From Cherax quadricarinatus (taxonomy: Eukaryota; Arthropoda; Malacostraca; Decapoda; Parastacidae): a DNA stretch of 64,000 bases. Below, in pieces: positions 1 to 10,533 of the stretch. Both the position numbers and the translations under genes were made by a program. Numbering within the stretch: position 1 is the first letter of the stretch; every line of letters begins with the position of its first letter. The stretch covers positions 31,125,414-31,189,413 of the forward strand of contig NC_091303.1 in NCBI RefSeq assembly GCF_038502225.1, read 5' to 3'. The notes beneath the pieces are model-generated. The model worked only from the letters and a program-made list of their open reading frames with translations, had not been told where the DNA came from and made no database searches.

Positions 1-2611
1 AGACATTACCATATCTAACACACTGACTAACTTTGAACCAACTCTGAACACCACTGATCTTCTTCAAAAAATACTCTGCACATCATTTGAACACCTTCAA
101 AAAACACCATCAAACACCTCCGAATACTCCCAAAACACTACTGATTACTACCAAATCACCACTGAGTACTACCAAATCACCGTCAAAATCACCAGAAACT
201 AAGTTTAACATCACCATCTAACATCCTTTTTATAGAAATCCCCTCAAATCACTATAACCAAGAACTCCCTCCCCATTTGGCGCATAAAAAAAAAGCATGA
301 ACACAAACCTAATACGCAAACACTTAGTACATGATCACCATCAACTGAAAACATATCTTGTACACACACATAATCTAAGACAACCACCAACTACAATCAC
401 CCATGTTCACTTACCTCAAAAATCACTAATATCACAGAAAACACTCATTTTTATAAACATTTCACACACAAAAAAAATCATATTTGACAATATCTAAGCG
501 CACTCACCTCACTACCACCAACACACGATGTCACACCTCACAGGACCGACGAGCTCACCTCCAGTGACGTCACACTCCCATTGTGTTACTTGGTGGTTGG
601 TAACATCACACCCAACCCACCTTGTTTCAACCTGTTGTACCCTACATTATCTAAGAACACTATATCCAAGACGATTACCAGATTTTATGACCCCACCACC
701 AAGATCACAGAAAACACACATTTTTATAATTATTCACACAAAAATCACGATCACCAATTCCATATCATGTTTACCGTCATCTATCAACACTCATCACCAA
801 GATCACCAAAAATCTAAGATCATGCATCTCAAAACTACTATGATCACTGAAAACACTTATTTTTTAAACATTCGCACAAAAATAAGACATACACAAAAAT
901 ACCACAACACTTCCACCAACATCTATAACATAACATGAGCACTATAACATATCACTATCACAAAAAAAAATAATACACAGACACCCACATCTTATACATT
1001 TCAATCACAAATTTAAGACATGAGACATATACACCAAATCTAAGACATTCACCTCCAACTAAGACATACACATCTTAACTAAGACATACACCAAAAAACC
1101 TATACTTGACATATTGCGATATGAATATTCATACCGCATTTATGTTGCATATCACATTTCCTCATCCACATCATCCCTAAAACATCCTTCCTTATTCATT
1201 CCGTATATCTCCTAGAGTTGTTTTAACCCCGACGGCTCATCACGACGTAGGAGCCAGAGTGTAGTAGGTGGTGTTGGAGTGGTGATAGTTCCTCTGGCTC
1301 CTACGTCGTGATGGACCGTCGGGGTTAAAACAACTCTAGGAGATATACGGAATGAATAAGGAAGGATGTTTTAGGGATGATGTGGATGAGGAAATGTGAT
1401 ATGCAACATAAATGCGGTATGAATATTCATATCGCAATATGTCAAGTATAGGTTTTTTGGTGTATGTCTTAGTTAAGATGTGTATGTCGTAGTTGGAGGT
1501 GAATGTCTTAGATTTGGTGTATATGTCTCATGTCTTAAATTTGTGATTGAAATGTATAAGATGTGGGTGTCTGTGTATTATTTTTTTTGTGATAGTGATA
1601 TGTTATAGTGCTCATGTTATGTTATAGATGTTGGTGGAAGTGTTGTGGTATTTTTGTGTATGTCTTATTTTTGTGCGAATGTTTAAAAAATAAGTGTTTT
1701 CAGTGATCATAGTAGTTTTGAGATGCATGATCTTAGATTTTTGGTGATCTTGGTGATGAGTGTTGATAGATGACGGTAAACATGATATGGAATGCATGGT
1801 GATCGTGATTTTTGTGTGAATAATTATAAAAATGTGTGTTTTCTGTGATCTTGGTGGTGGGGTCATAAAATCTGGTAATCGTCTTGGATATAGTGTTCTT
1901 AGATAATGTAGGGTACAACAGGTTGAAACAAGGTGGGTTGGGTGTGATGTTACCAACCATCAAGTAACACAATGGGAGTGTGACGTCACTGGAGGTGAGC
2001 ACGTCGGTCCTGTGAGGTGTGACATCGTGTGTTGGTGGTAGTGAGGTGAGTGCGCTTAGATATTGTCAAATATGATTTTTTTTGTGTGTGAAATGTTTAT
2101 AAAAATGAGTGTTTTCTGTGATATTAGTGATTTTTGAGGTAAGTGAACATGGGTGATTGTAGTTGGTGGTTGTCTTAGATTATGTGTGTGTACAAGATAT
2201 GTTTTCAGTTGATGGTGATCATGTACTAAGTGTTTGCGTATTAGGTTTGTGTTCATGCTTTTTTTTTATGCGCCAAATGGGGAGGGAGTTCTTGGTTATA
2301 GTGATTTGAGGGGATTTCTATAAAAAGGATGTTAGATGGTGATGTTAAACTTAGTTTCTGGTGATTTTGACGGTGATTTGGTAGTATTCAGTGGTGATTT
2401 GGTAGTAATCAGTAGTGTTTTGGGAGTATTCGGAGGTGTTTGATGGTGTTTTTTGAAGGTGTTCAAATGATGTGCAGAGTATAGGCCTCCTGCAGTATTC
2501 CTCCTTTCTTATGTTCTTACGTTCTTATGTTCTTATGTATTTTTTTGAAGAAGATCAGTGGTGTTCAGAGTTGGTTCAAAGTTAGTCAGTGTGTTAGATA
2601 TGGTAATGTCT
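1..2611. repeat. 2.6-kb inverted repeat (giant hairpin)
   Basis: The left arm (1-1259) is repeated as its reverse complement in 1292-2611, leaving a spacer of about 32 bp (1260-1291). The first bases of the window match the reverse complement of 2602-2611, so the left arm may continue outside the window. Near the centre the arms match almost perfectly, with a two-base difference in one place. Short frames of 66-136 codons appear in both arms on opposite strands. They are threonine/histidine-rich translations of AC-rich DNA with no recognisable domain, so I do not call them genes. It could be a foldback-type element, a recent inverted duplication, or an assembly artefact at a palindrome. No transposase or flanking duplication is visible. 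Confidence 0.9.
2483..2537. mobile_element. Short insertion in the right arm of the inverted repeat (LINE/SINE tail-like)
   Basis: About 54 bp here interrupt the right arm and are absent from the mirror position near 70-85 of the left arm. The inserted sequence ends in a TTCTTATG-type short tandem repeat and is flanked by GTAT on both sides. This fits a strongly 5'-truncated retroposon tail inserted after the arms were duplicated. The parent family is not identified. Confidence 0.5.
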
Positions 2612-3278
<667 letters not shown>

Positions 3279-3335
3279 ATAGGTGGTCATAGAGTTTTGT
3301 GAATATCTTGGTTACAGTGATTTTAGTGGATTTGA
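3279..3335. repeat. Direct duplicate of 6692-6748 bordering the TTAGG/LINE block
   Basis: About 55 bp following the GT tract, starting near 'AGGTGGTCATAGAG', recur after the second GT tract at 6692-6748. The two copies bracket the TTAGG arrays and the CR1-like LINE. This fits a segmental duplication or replication slippage around the GT tract. Confidence 0.85.
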
Positions 3336-4061
3336 GTAGGATAAGTTAGGTTAGGTTAGGTTAGGATAAGTTAAGTTAGGTTATTTTAGGTTAGGATAAG
3401 TTAGGTTAGGTTAGGTTAGGTTAGGTTAGGATAAGTTAGGTTAGGTTAGGTTAGATTAGGATGAGTTAGGTTAGGTTAGGATAAGTTAGGTTAGGTTATT
3501 TTAGGTTAGGTTAGGTTAGGATAAGTTAGGTTAGGTTAGGTTAGGATAAGTTAGGTTAGGTTAGATTAGGATAATTTAGGTTAGGTTAGGTTAGGTTAGG
3601 TTAGGTTAGGTTAGGTTAGGTTAGGTTAGGTTAGATTAGGTTAGGTTAGGTTAGGATAAGTTAGGTTAGGTTAGGTTAGGTTAGGATAAGTTAGATTAGG
3701 TTAGGTTTGGTTAGGATAAGTTAGGTTAGGTTAGGATAAGTTAGGTTAGGTTAGGTTAGGTTAGGATAAGTTAGGTTAGGATAAGTTAGGTTAGGTTAGG
3801 ATAGGTTAGGATTTGTTAGGTTAGGTTCGGTTAGGTTAGGTTAGGTTAGGATCGGTTAGGTTAGGTTAGGTTTGGTTAGGATAAGTTAGGTTAGGTTATG
3901 TTAGGTTAGGTTAGGTTAGGTTAGGTTAGGTTAGGTTAGGTTAGGTTAGGTTAGGTTACGTTCGGTTAGGTTACGTTCGGTTAGGTTAGGTTAGGTTAGG
4001 TTACGTTCGGTTAGGTTAGGTTAGGTTAGGTTAGGTTAGGTTAGGTTAGGTCAGGTTAGGT
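3336..4061 (+). repeat. Interstitial TTAGG array 1
   Basis: About 725 bp of TTAGG units on the + strand, interspersed with variants such as TTAGGATAAG, TTACGTTCGG and TTATG. TTAGG is the ancestral arthropod telomere repeat. The irregular variants and the internal position show an interstitial or subtelomere-like array rather than a working chromosome end. Confidence 0.95.
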
Positions 4062-4272
4062 TACAGTTGGTCTGGAAAGAGATGATTATGTGATTTTCTA
4101 CCTTGGGTGTGAACACCATTTCATGGCGTCTGTCTGACATGAGTTGACGCAGGTGTTCGGTAAGGAGATGACTATGTGATTTTCTACCTTGGATGTGAAC
4201 CGCATTTCATGGCGTCGTTGGAGGGGGGAAGGGGTGTACAAAAATCATGACGCAATACTTTGGGGTAAGGCA
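4062..4272. repeat. Two-copy tandem repeat between TTAGG arrays
   Basis: A segment containing 'TATGTGATTTTCTACCTTGG' and then 'CATTTCATGGCGTC' occurs twice, about 80-85 bp apart, between the two TTAGG arrays. No open frame is seen. It looks like a spacer satellite linked to the TTAGG arrays. Confidence 0.7.
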
Positions 4273-4423
4273 TTAGGTTAGGTTAGGATAAGTTAGATTA
4301 GGTTAGGTTTGGTTAGGATAAGTTAGGTTAGGTTAGGGTAAGTTAGGTTAGGTTAGGTTAGGATAAGTTAGGTTAGGATAGGTTAGGATAGGTTAGGTTA
4401 GGTTAGGTTAGGTTAGGTTAGGT

Positions 4424-4428
<5 letters not shown>
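4273..4428 (+). repeat. Interstitial TTAGG array 2
   Basis: A second irregular TTAGG/TTAGGATAAG array of about 155 bp. It passes directly into a short GT tract (4428-4462) that adjoins the 3' end of the CR1-like LINE. Confidence 0.93.
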
Positions 4429-4462
<34 letters not shown>

Positions 4463-4465
<3 letters not shown>

Positions 4466-6661
4466 CACCTATTTGTACTCACCTATTTGTGGTTGCAGGG
4501 GTCGAGTCACAGCTCCTGGCCCCGCCTCTTCGCTGATTGCTACTAGGTCCTCTCTCTCCCTGCCCCATGAGCTCTATCATACCTCGCCTTAAAACTATGT
4601 ATGGTTCCTGCCTCCACCACATCACTTTCTAGGCTATTCCATGGCCTGACTACTCTATGACTGAAGAAATACTTCCTAACATCCCTTTGATTCATCTGAG
4701 TCTTCAACTTCCAATTGTGACCTCTTGTGTCTGTGTCCCATCTCTGGAACATCCCGTCTTTGTCCACCTCGTCTATTCCGCGCAGTATTTTATATGTCGT
4801 TATCATGTCTCCCCTGACCCTCCTGGCCTCCAGTGTCGTCAGGCCGATTTCCCTCAACCTTTCTTCATAGGCCAATCCCCGTAGCTCTGGGACTAGTCTT
4901 GTTGCAAACCTTTGCACTTTCTCTAATTTCTTGACGTGCTTGACTAGGTGTGGATTCCAAACTGGTGCTGCATACTCCAGTATGGGCCTGACGTAGATGG
5001 TGTACAGAGTCTTAAACGAATCCTTACTGAGGTATCGGAACGCTATCCGTAGGTTTGCCAGGCGCCCGTATGCTGCAGCAGTTATCTGATTGATGTGCGC
5101 CTCAGGAGATATGCTCGGTGTTATACTCACCCCCAGATCTTTTTCCTTTAGTGAGGTTTGCAGTCTTTGGCCATCTAAACTATATTGTGTCTGCGGTCTT
5201 CTTTGCCCTTCCCCAATCTTCATGACTTTGCATTTGGCAGGGTTAAATTCAAGGAGCCAGTTGCTGGACCAGGCTTGTAGCCTGTCCAGATCTCTTTGTA
5301 GTTCTGCCTGATCCTCGTCCGATTCGATTCTTCTCATTAATTTCACATCGTCTGCAAACAAGGACACTTCTGAGTCTATCCCTTCCGTTATGTCGTTCAC
5401 GTATACCAAGAACAGCACAGGTCCTAGGACTGACCCCTGTGGAACCCCGCTTGTCACAGGCGCCCACTCTGACACCTCATCGCGTACCATGACTCGTTGT
5501 TTCCTCCCTGTCAGATATTCTCTGATCCATTGCAGTACCTTTCCTGTTATGTGTGCCTGGTCCTCTAGCTTTTGCAGTAACCTCTTGTGAGGAACTGTGT
5601 CGAAAGCCTTCTTGCAGTCCAAAAATACGCAGTCGATCCACCCCTCTCTCTCTTGTCTTACTTCTGTCACCTTGTCATAAAACTCTAGTAGGTTTGTGAC
5701 ACAGGATTTTCCTTCCCTGAAACCGTGCTGGTTGTCAATTATACACTTGTTTCTTTCCAGGTGCCCCACCACTCTCCTCCTGATGATCTTCTCCATGACC
5801 TTGCATACTATACACGTTAGAGATACAGGTCTGTAGTTTAGTGCCTCATGTCTGTCTCCCTTTTTAAAAATTGGGACTACATTTGCCATTTTCCATACCT
5901 CAGGGAGTTGCCCAGTTTCAAATGATGTGTTGAAGATCTTTGTTAATGGCTCACACAATATCTCTGCTCCCTCTTTAAGGACCCATGGAGAGATGTTGTC
6001 TGGTCCCACCGCCTTTGAGGTGTCAAGTTTGCATAGCAGCTTCTTCACCTCCTCCTTGGTTATATGTACCTCATCCAGCACTTGCTGGTGTGCCCCCCTG
6101 TTCTGATTTCTTGGAGTCCTACTGGTTTCCACTGTAAATACCTCTTTAAATCTTGTGTTGAGCTCCTGACATACCTCTCGGTCGTTTCTTGTGAATTCCC
6201 CATCACCCTTCCTCAGTCTGATTACCTGGTCCTTGACTGTTGTTTTCCTCCTGATGTGGCTGTACAACAGCTTCGGGTCAGTCTTTACTTTTGATGCTAT
6301 GTCATTTTCATATTGTCTCTGAGCCTCCCTTCTTATCTGTGCATATTCGTTTCTGGCTCTTCGGCTGATTTCTTTATTTTCCTGAGTTCTCTGTCTTCTG
6401 TACCTTTTCCATTCTCTAGTACACCTAGTTTTTGCCTCCCTACACCTTTGGGTGAACCAAGGACTCGTTCTGTTCTTCCCATTATTTCTGTTTCCCTTGG
6501 GAACAAACCTCTCCTCTGCCTCCTTGCATTTTGTTGCTACATAGTCCATCATTTCTTGTACTGGTTTTCCTGTCAGTTCCCTCTCCCACTGAATGTCTTG
6601 AAGGAAGTTCCTCATGCCTGAGTAGTTCCCCCTTTTGTAGTTTGGTTTTTCCCAGCCTATT
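4463..6661 (-). mobile_element. CR1-like LINE, 5'-truncated (group 1, copy 1)
   Basis: A minus-strand non-LTR retrotransposon lies between two GT tracts. Its 3' end carries two copies of the motif AAATAGGTGAGTA, the same tail as the + strand copy ending near 32281. The 5' end is truncated inside the pre-RT region at the GT tract near 6661. The tail and the C-terminal signature (KYFFSHRVVRPWNSL) suggest the CR1 clade or a near relative. No clear target-site duplication can be defined because both flanks are GT repeats. Confidence 0.88.
4543..6661 (-). CDS. Reverse transcriptase of CR1-like LINE (5'-partial, otherwise open)
   Basis: About 700 codons without a stop, ending at the TAG at 4543-4545. 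The frame stays open through the GT tract to 7011, but that extension is Thr-His repeat plus unrelated sequence, so the LINE part begins near 6661. In order are a basic pre-RT region, NYRPVSLT, NQHGFREGKSC, VFLDCKKAFDTVPH, SGVPQGSVLGP, the catalytic FADDVKLM, and a C-terminal NPAKCKVMKIG / KYFFSHRVVRPWNSL region. The endonuclease domain is missing through truncation. The product would reverse-transcribe LINE RNA at a nicked target, but without endonuclease and promoter this copy cannot mobilise alone. The open frame suggests a recent insertion. Its closest local relative is 30912-32195. Confidence 0.9.
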
Positions 6662-7240
6662 CCTGTGTGTGTGTGTGTGTGTGTGTGTGTTAGGTGGTCA
6701 TAGAGTTTTGTGAATATCTTGGTTACAGTGATTTTAGTGGATTTGAGATGGGTGATGAGATGCATTTGTGGATGTGAAATGTGATTTTTGTGTGTGTTCA
6801 GAAGAGGTGTGTTGGGAGATGGGTGAGTGGATGTGAAGAAATGCGGGTGAGATGGAGAGGGGTATGGGGAGGGTTGTATTAGAAATTTAATGAAATATGG
6901 GGGGATTTTACTGAAAATAAAGGTAATGTGTGAATATTTTAAAAAGAAATTATAGAATTGAAAAGTTATGATATATTGGAAAAGAATGGAGGGTGTTGAA
7001 ACATGTCGCAATAGTTGGGTAGTGAGATTAGTTGATGCGAGTATAATATCAATTTATGTGGATACAAGGACCTGGGTATGGAGAGGATTTTATTAGAATT
7101 TTAGTAATGTAAAGAGGAAATGTGTATTACATTTAAGATTCAGTAAAAAGAAGGGGAAAAAAATTGTGAATAAATTGGTAATTGATGAGGGTTGTGGGTA
7201 ATGTAGTCGAACTAGAGATACCAAAAAAGATGATATAAGT
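6662..7240. other. GT tract, duplicated flank and unassigned AT/GT-rich DNA
   Basis: This holds a short (GT)n tract (about 6664-6690), the duplicate of 3279-3335, and then about 490 bp of G- and A-rich sequence. I see no gene or RNA element. Confidence 0.6.
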
Positions 7241-8000
7241 GGGTTGTTTTTTGTGACTTTTTCTGATGAAATTAGTTAAAACGAGAAAAAAATTGTGGGT
7301 TGTTGGTGATGTGGGTTGTGGGTGATGTGGGATGTGGGTGTTGTGGGTTGTGGGGTGTTGTGGGATGTGGGTGTTGATCTTAGTTTATGGTGATTTTGGT
7401 GGTGTTTTGAGTGTATTCAGTGGTGTTTTAGTAGTATTCAGTGGTGTATTTGGGAGTACTCAAATGGTGTTTTGAGGTTATTCAAAGGTGTGATTATAAG
7501 TTGTGGGTTGTTGTTGTGACTTTCTGATGAAATTAGTTAAAACGAGAAAAAATTGTGGGGTGTGGGTGTTGTGGGGTGTGGGTGTTGTTGTGACTTTTTC
7601 TGATGAAATTAGTTAAAACGAGAAAAAATTGTGGGTTGTGTGTGTTGTGGGGTGTGGGTGATGTGGGTTGTGGGTGTTGTGGGATGTGGGTGTTGTGGGT
7701 GTTGTTGTCGAACTAGAGATACCGAAAAAAGATGTTATAAGTGGGTTGTTGATGTGACTTTTTCTGATGAAATTAGTTAAAACGAGAAAAAATTGTGGGG
7801 TGTGGGTGTTGTGGGTTGTGGGTGTTGTGGGTGTTGTTGTCGAACTACAGATACCGAAAAAGATGTTGTTGTGCCTTTTTCTGAAGAAATTAGTTAAAAC
7901 GAGAAAAAAAATTGTGGGGTGTGGGTGTTGTGGGTTGTGGGTGTCGTGGGTGTTGTGGGTTGTGGGTGATGTGGGATGTGGGTGTTGATCTTAGTTTATG
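7241..8000. repeat. Minisatellite with recurring 'TGATGAAATTAGTTAAAACG' unit
   Basis: A unit of roughly 45-60 bp recurs irregularly around 7258, 7516, 7591, 7758 and 7870, with further relics near 8590 and 8722. The units are separated by 'GTGGGTGTTGTGGG' simple repeats. The short valine/tryptophan-rich frame at 7767-7988 is a product of these repeats and is not called a gene. Confidence 0.8.
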
Positions 8001-8879
8001 GTGATTTTGGTGGTGTTTTGAGTGTATTCAGTGGTGTTTTAGTAGTATTCAGTGGTGTATTTGGGAGTACTCAAATGGTGTTTTGGAAGTGTTTCAGTGT
8101 TGTTTGGAAATGTTCAAAGGTGTTTTTGAAGGTGTTCAAATGATGTGCAAGAGTACTTATGAAGGTGTTCTGAGAGTATTCAGAGGTGATTTTGGGGGTG
8201 TTCGAATGATGTTTTTGGAGTATTTAAAGGCAGTTGATGGTGTTTTTTGGTGATGTTCAAAGTAAAGTGTTTGAGTTAGTTTTTGTGATAATGTTGTGAA
8301 GTCTGGAGACTGAGGGAGGAGTTTGGGGGGTTGAGTTGTAATTTAATGAAATGTGTAAGTGTAGATAAATTAGAGCTGTCAAATCTTATTTGGGAGTATT
8401 CAAAATGTTGTCTTGGAAGTGTTTTCGGTGTTGTTTGGAAATGTTCAAAGGTATTTTTGTGAGTATTCAAATGATTTATGAGAGTGTTTTGAAGGTGTTC
8501 AAAGTGAGGTGTGTGTGCGTATTAACTTCGTAATATGTAAAATTGTGACTAGTGAATTTATCGAAAAGTGGTTATAAGTGTTGTGGTGACTTTCTGATGA
8601 AATAGTTAAAACGAGAAAAATTGGGGGTTATGAGTGAAAATTGTGAGGTGTTGGTTGGAGTGTGAGGGTTCGGGAGGGTGGGGAGGAGGAGAGAGAGAAG
8701 GTTACTTCGTGGGGAGTGACCTGAGATGAAATAGTTAAAACGAGAAAAATGTCTAGACTTGTGTTGTAAAGAAATTGTGGATTGTTGTGGGTATTAACGA
8801 GAAAAATGTGAAATTATTTGGATTATCCTGGGTTAAGAGTGAAAATGTTTTCCCTATGTTGTATATGAAATGTGTAGGG
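8001..8879. repeat. Dispersed GT/AT-rich repeat, copy 2, and unassigned DNA
   Basis: The part from 8000 to 8515 is a diverged copy of sequence in the right arm of the inverted repeat (2340-2480) and of 2612-2960. The remainder holds two more 'AGTTAAAACGAGAAAAA' relics. No gene is visible. Confidence 0.6.
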
Positions 8880-9055
8880 GGGGAAGTCGACAAGATTCAG
8901 CCTGTGTGCGGTCATCACGTGACGTCACTGACATAGGGGGAAGTCGACAAGATTGAGCCTGTATGTGTGAGGTCATCATGTGACGTCACTGACATAGGGG
9001 GAAGTCGACAAGATTCAGTCTGTATGTGTGTGTGACGTCACTGACCGCCGAGTAA
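8880..9055. repeat. Three-copy tandem repeat, period about 58-60 bp
   Basis: Three successive units contain 'GGGGAAGTCGACAAGATT' followed by a GTGACGTCACTGAC core. Each holds the palindrome TGACGTCA, which matches a CRE/ATF site, but nothing else suggests a promoter, so I treat it as a minisatellite. Confidence 0.85.
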
Positions 9056-9124
9056 ACACCCTTTTTACTTCATTTAACTTAATGAGAGGAATACTGACGT
9101 CACACTTGTTTAGACCTGTAGTAA

Positions 9125-9600
9125 GAGAGAGCACCATGCCCCCCATAGGAGGAGTTCATTTGAATGCTTACCCCCAGAGGGGGGAATCCAAAAACTTGAT
9201 CCGAGGAGATGGAGACTTTGATTTCGAGAAAAACTTGATCCGAGGAATTGGAGTCTTTGTATTATCGAGAAAACTTGATCCAAGGAGATCATAAGAATTT
9301 CGAAACCCCATAGGGGGGGAATCCAAAAACTTGATCCAAGGAATTGGAGTCTTTGTATTATCGAGAGAAAAAAAATTGGGATGCAAGTGGGAGTCCATTT
9401 TGAATGCTTATACCCAGAGGGGGAATCCAAAAAACTCGATCCAAGGAGATGGAGGAGAAAAACTTGATCCAAGGAATTGGAGTCTTTGATTTCGAGTTAA
9501 CTTGATCCGAGGAGATGGAGACTTTGATATCGAGAAAATCTTGATTCGAGGAATTGGAGTCTTTGTATTATCGAGAAAAAAAAATCGAAAATAATTGGGA
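9125..9600. repeat. Complex tandem repeat (CTTGATCCGAGGA units)
   Basis: Units containing 'CTTGATCC(G/A)AGGA' alternate with 'ATTGGAGTCTTTGTATTATC' and 'GGGGGAATCCAAAAAC' blocks. About nine units are seen in degenerate form. Frames of 76-120 codons exist on both strands because unit lengths rarely create stops. No domain is recognised. Confidence 0.8.
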
Positions 9601-9689
9601 TGGGGGTGAAAGTGGGAGGGGGAAACTCAAAAATTTGATCCGAGGAGAGCACAAGAAAATTCAAAAAAAATTTGAAAAAAATCGGAAAA

Positions 9690-9990
9690 AAATTCGGGGC
9701 GCGGGGGCGATCCGGACGACGCTGCAGAAGGCGCAGCAGAAGGCGCGGGCGGGAGCGCGAGGGGCGCGAGGGGCGCGGGGGGGGGCGCGGGGGGGCGCGG
9801 GGGGGCGCGGGGGGTGAGCGTGGGGCGCGGGGGGGGCGCGGGGGGGTCGTGGGCGGGGGGCGCGGGTGGGGGTCGTGGGCGGGGGGTCGTGGGCGGGGGT
9901 CGTGGGCGGGGGTCGTGGGCGGGGTCGTGGGCGGGGGTCGTGGGGCGGGGTCGTGGGGGGGTCGTGGGGGGGTCGTGGGCGGGGTGAAGG
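9690..9990 (+). repeat. Extremely G-rich block with GGGGTCGTGGGC-type repeats
   Basis: About 300 bp with long G runs on the + strand: GGGGGCGCG repeats, then 8-10 units of GGG(G)TCGTGGGCGG. Many G3+ runs lie close together, so G-quadruplex formation is likely. The Arg/Gly-rich and Pro-rich frames across it (9672-10004 and the opposite strand) are composition artefacts. The block is sharply delimited from AT-rich surroundings. Confidence 0.9.
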
Positions 9991-10029
9991 TCATTAGGAC
10001 ATAGGTGTGAAAAAGGTCATTAGCACATA

Positions 10030-10160
10030 GGTGTGAAAAGGGGACCGCTCTGTAGAAGGGATGCCTGAGAGGAGGGACCGCTCTGTAGAAGAGACCGTTG
10101 AGCGGATGGACCGCTCTGTAGAAGAGACCGCTGAGCGGATGGACCGCTCTGTAGAAATCT
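10030..10160 (+). repeat. Tandem repeat, GGACCGCTCTGTAGAAG units of about 42 bp
   Basis: GGACCGCTCTGTAGAA occurs four times at roughly 40-bp spacing, with GAGACCG(C/T)TGAGCGGAT between the last units. It directly follows the G-rich block and a duplicated 'GGTCATTAG(G/C)ACATAGG' motif near 9988-10035. Confidence 0.85.
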
Positions 10161-10225
10161 ACACTACTCATGTCATTTATCGTCTTTTTGAAGTTATTTG
10201 GTGTCAGGATAATATTAGATAGTTG

Positions 10226-10533
10226 TGTGTTTAAGATAAGAGATAAGATAAGATTTCGTTCGGATTTTTAACCCCGGAGGGTTAGCCACCCAGGATAACC
10301 CAAGAAAGTCAGTGCGTCATCGAGGACTGTCTAACTTATTTCCATTGGGGTCCTTAATCTTGTCCCCCAGGATGCGACCCACACCAGTCGACTAACACCC
10401 AGGTACCTATTTGCTGCTAGGTGAACAGGACAACAGGTGTAAGGAAACGTGTCGAATGTTTCCACCCGCCGGGAATCGAACCCGGGCCCTCCGTGTGTGA
10501 AGCGGGAGCTTTAGCCACCAGGCCACCAGGTCT
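10226..10533 (-). mobile_element. tRNA-derived SINE (full head and tail)
   Basis: Read on the minus strand, this begins with a tRNA-like head: 'TGGCTAAAGC' as a near-consensus A box, a tRNA-like CTTCACACA loop, and a perfect B box in GGGTTCGATTCCC. A tRNA-unrelated body follows with GTTAGTCGACTGGTGTGGG, then GGGTTATCCTGGGTGG, and it ends in an (ATCTT)n tail. The head explains Pol III transcription. The tail shared with LINE DNA at 14036-14095 suggests the LINE that moves it. Fragments of the same SINE lie at 15265-15412, 16300-16590 and 30225-30362. Confidence 0.85.

Noticed and set aside
1..2611. Protein genes in the inverted repeat (66, 114 and 136 codons)
   Set aside because: They occur in mirror image in both arms, consist of low-complexity Thr/His/Ile runs and show no start context or domain.
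3336..4428. A true chromosome end
   Set aside because: TTAGG arrays are irregular and are followed by 60 kb of other sequence.
7255..7290. CTGATGA followed by GAGAAAA in the minisatellite, as a possible hammerhead
   Set aside because: The intervening bases cannot form helix II and GAAA does not follow a helix; only the short box matches.
8900..9050. CRE-type promoter cluster from three TGACGTCA sites
   Set aside because: The sites are in a tandem repeat, so their number is explained by repetition, and no transcript unit follows.
9497..10171. 224-codon proline-rich frame on the minus strand
   Set aside because: It results from the G-rich block and tandem repeats and has no domain.
10440..10520. 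Functional tRNA-Val-like gene
   Set aside because: The tRNA-like part has an imperfect A box, lacks a proper acceptor stem and continues into a SINE body and tail.
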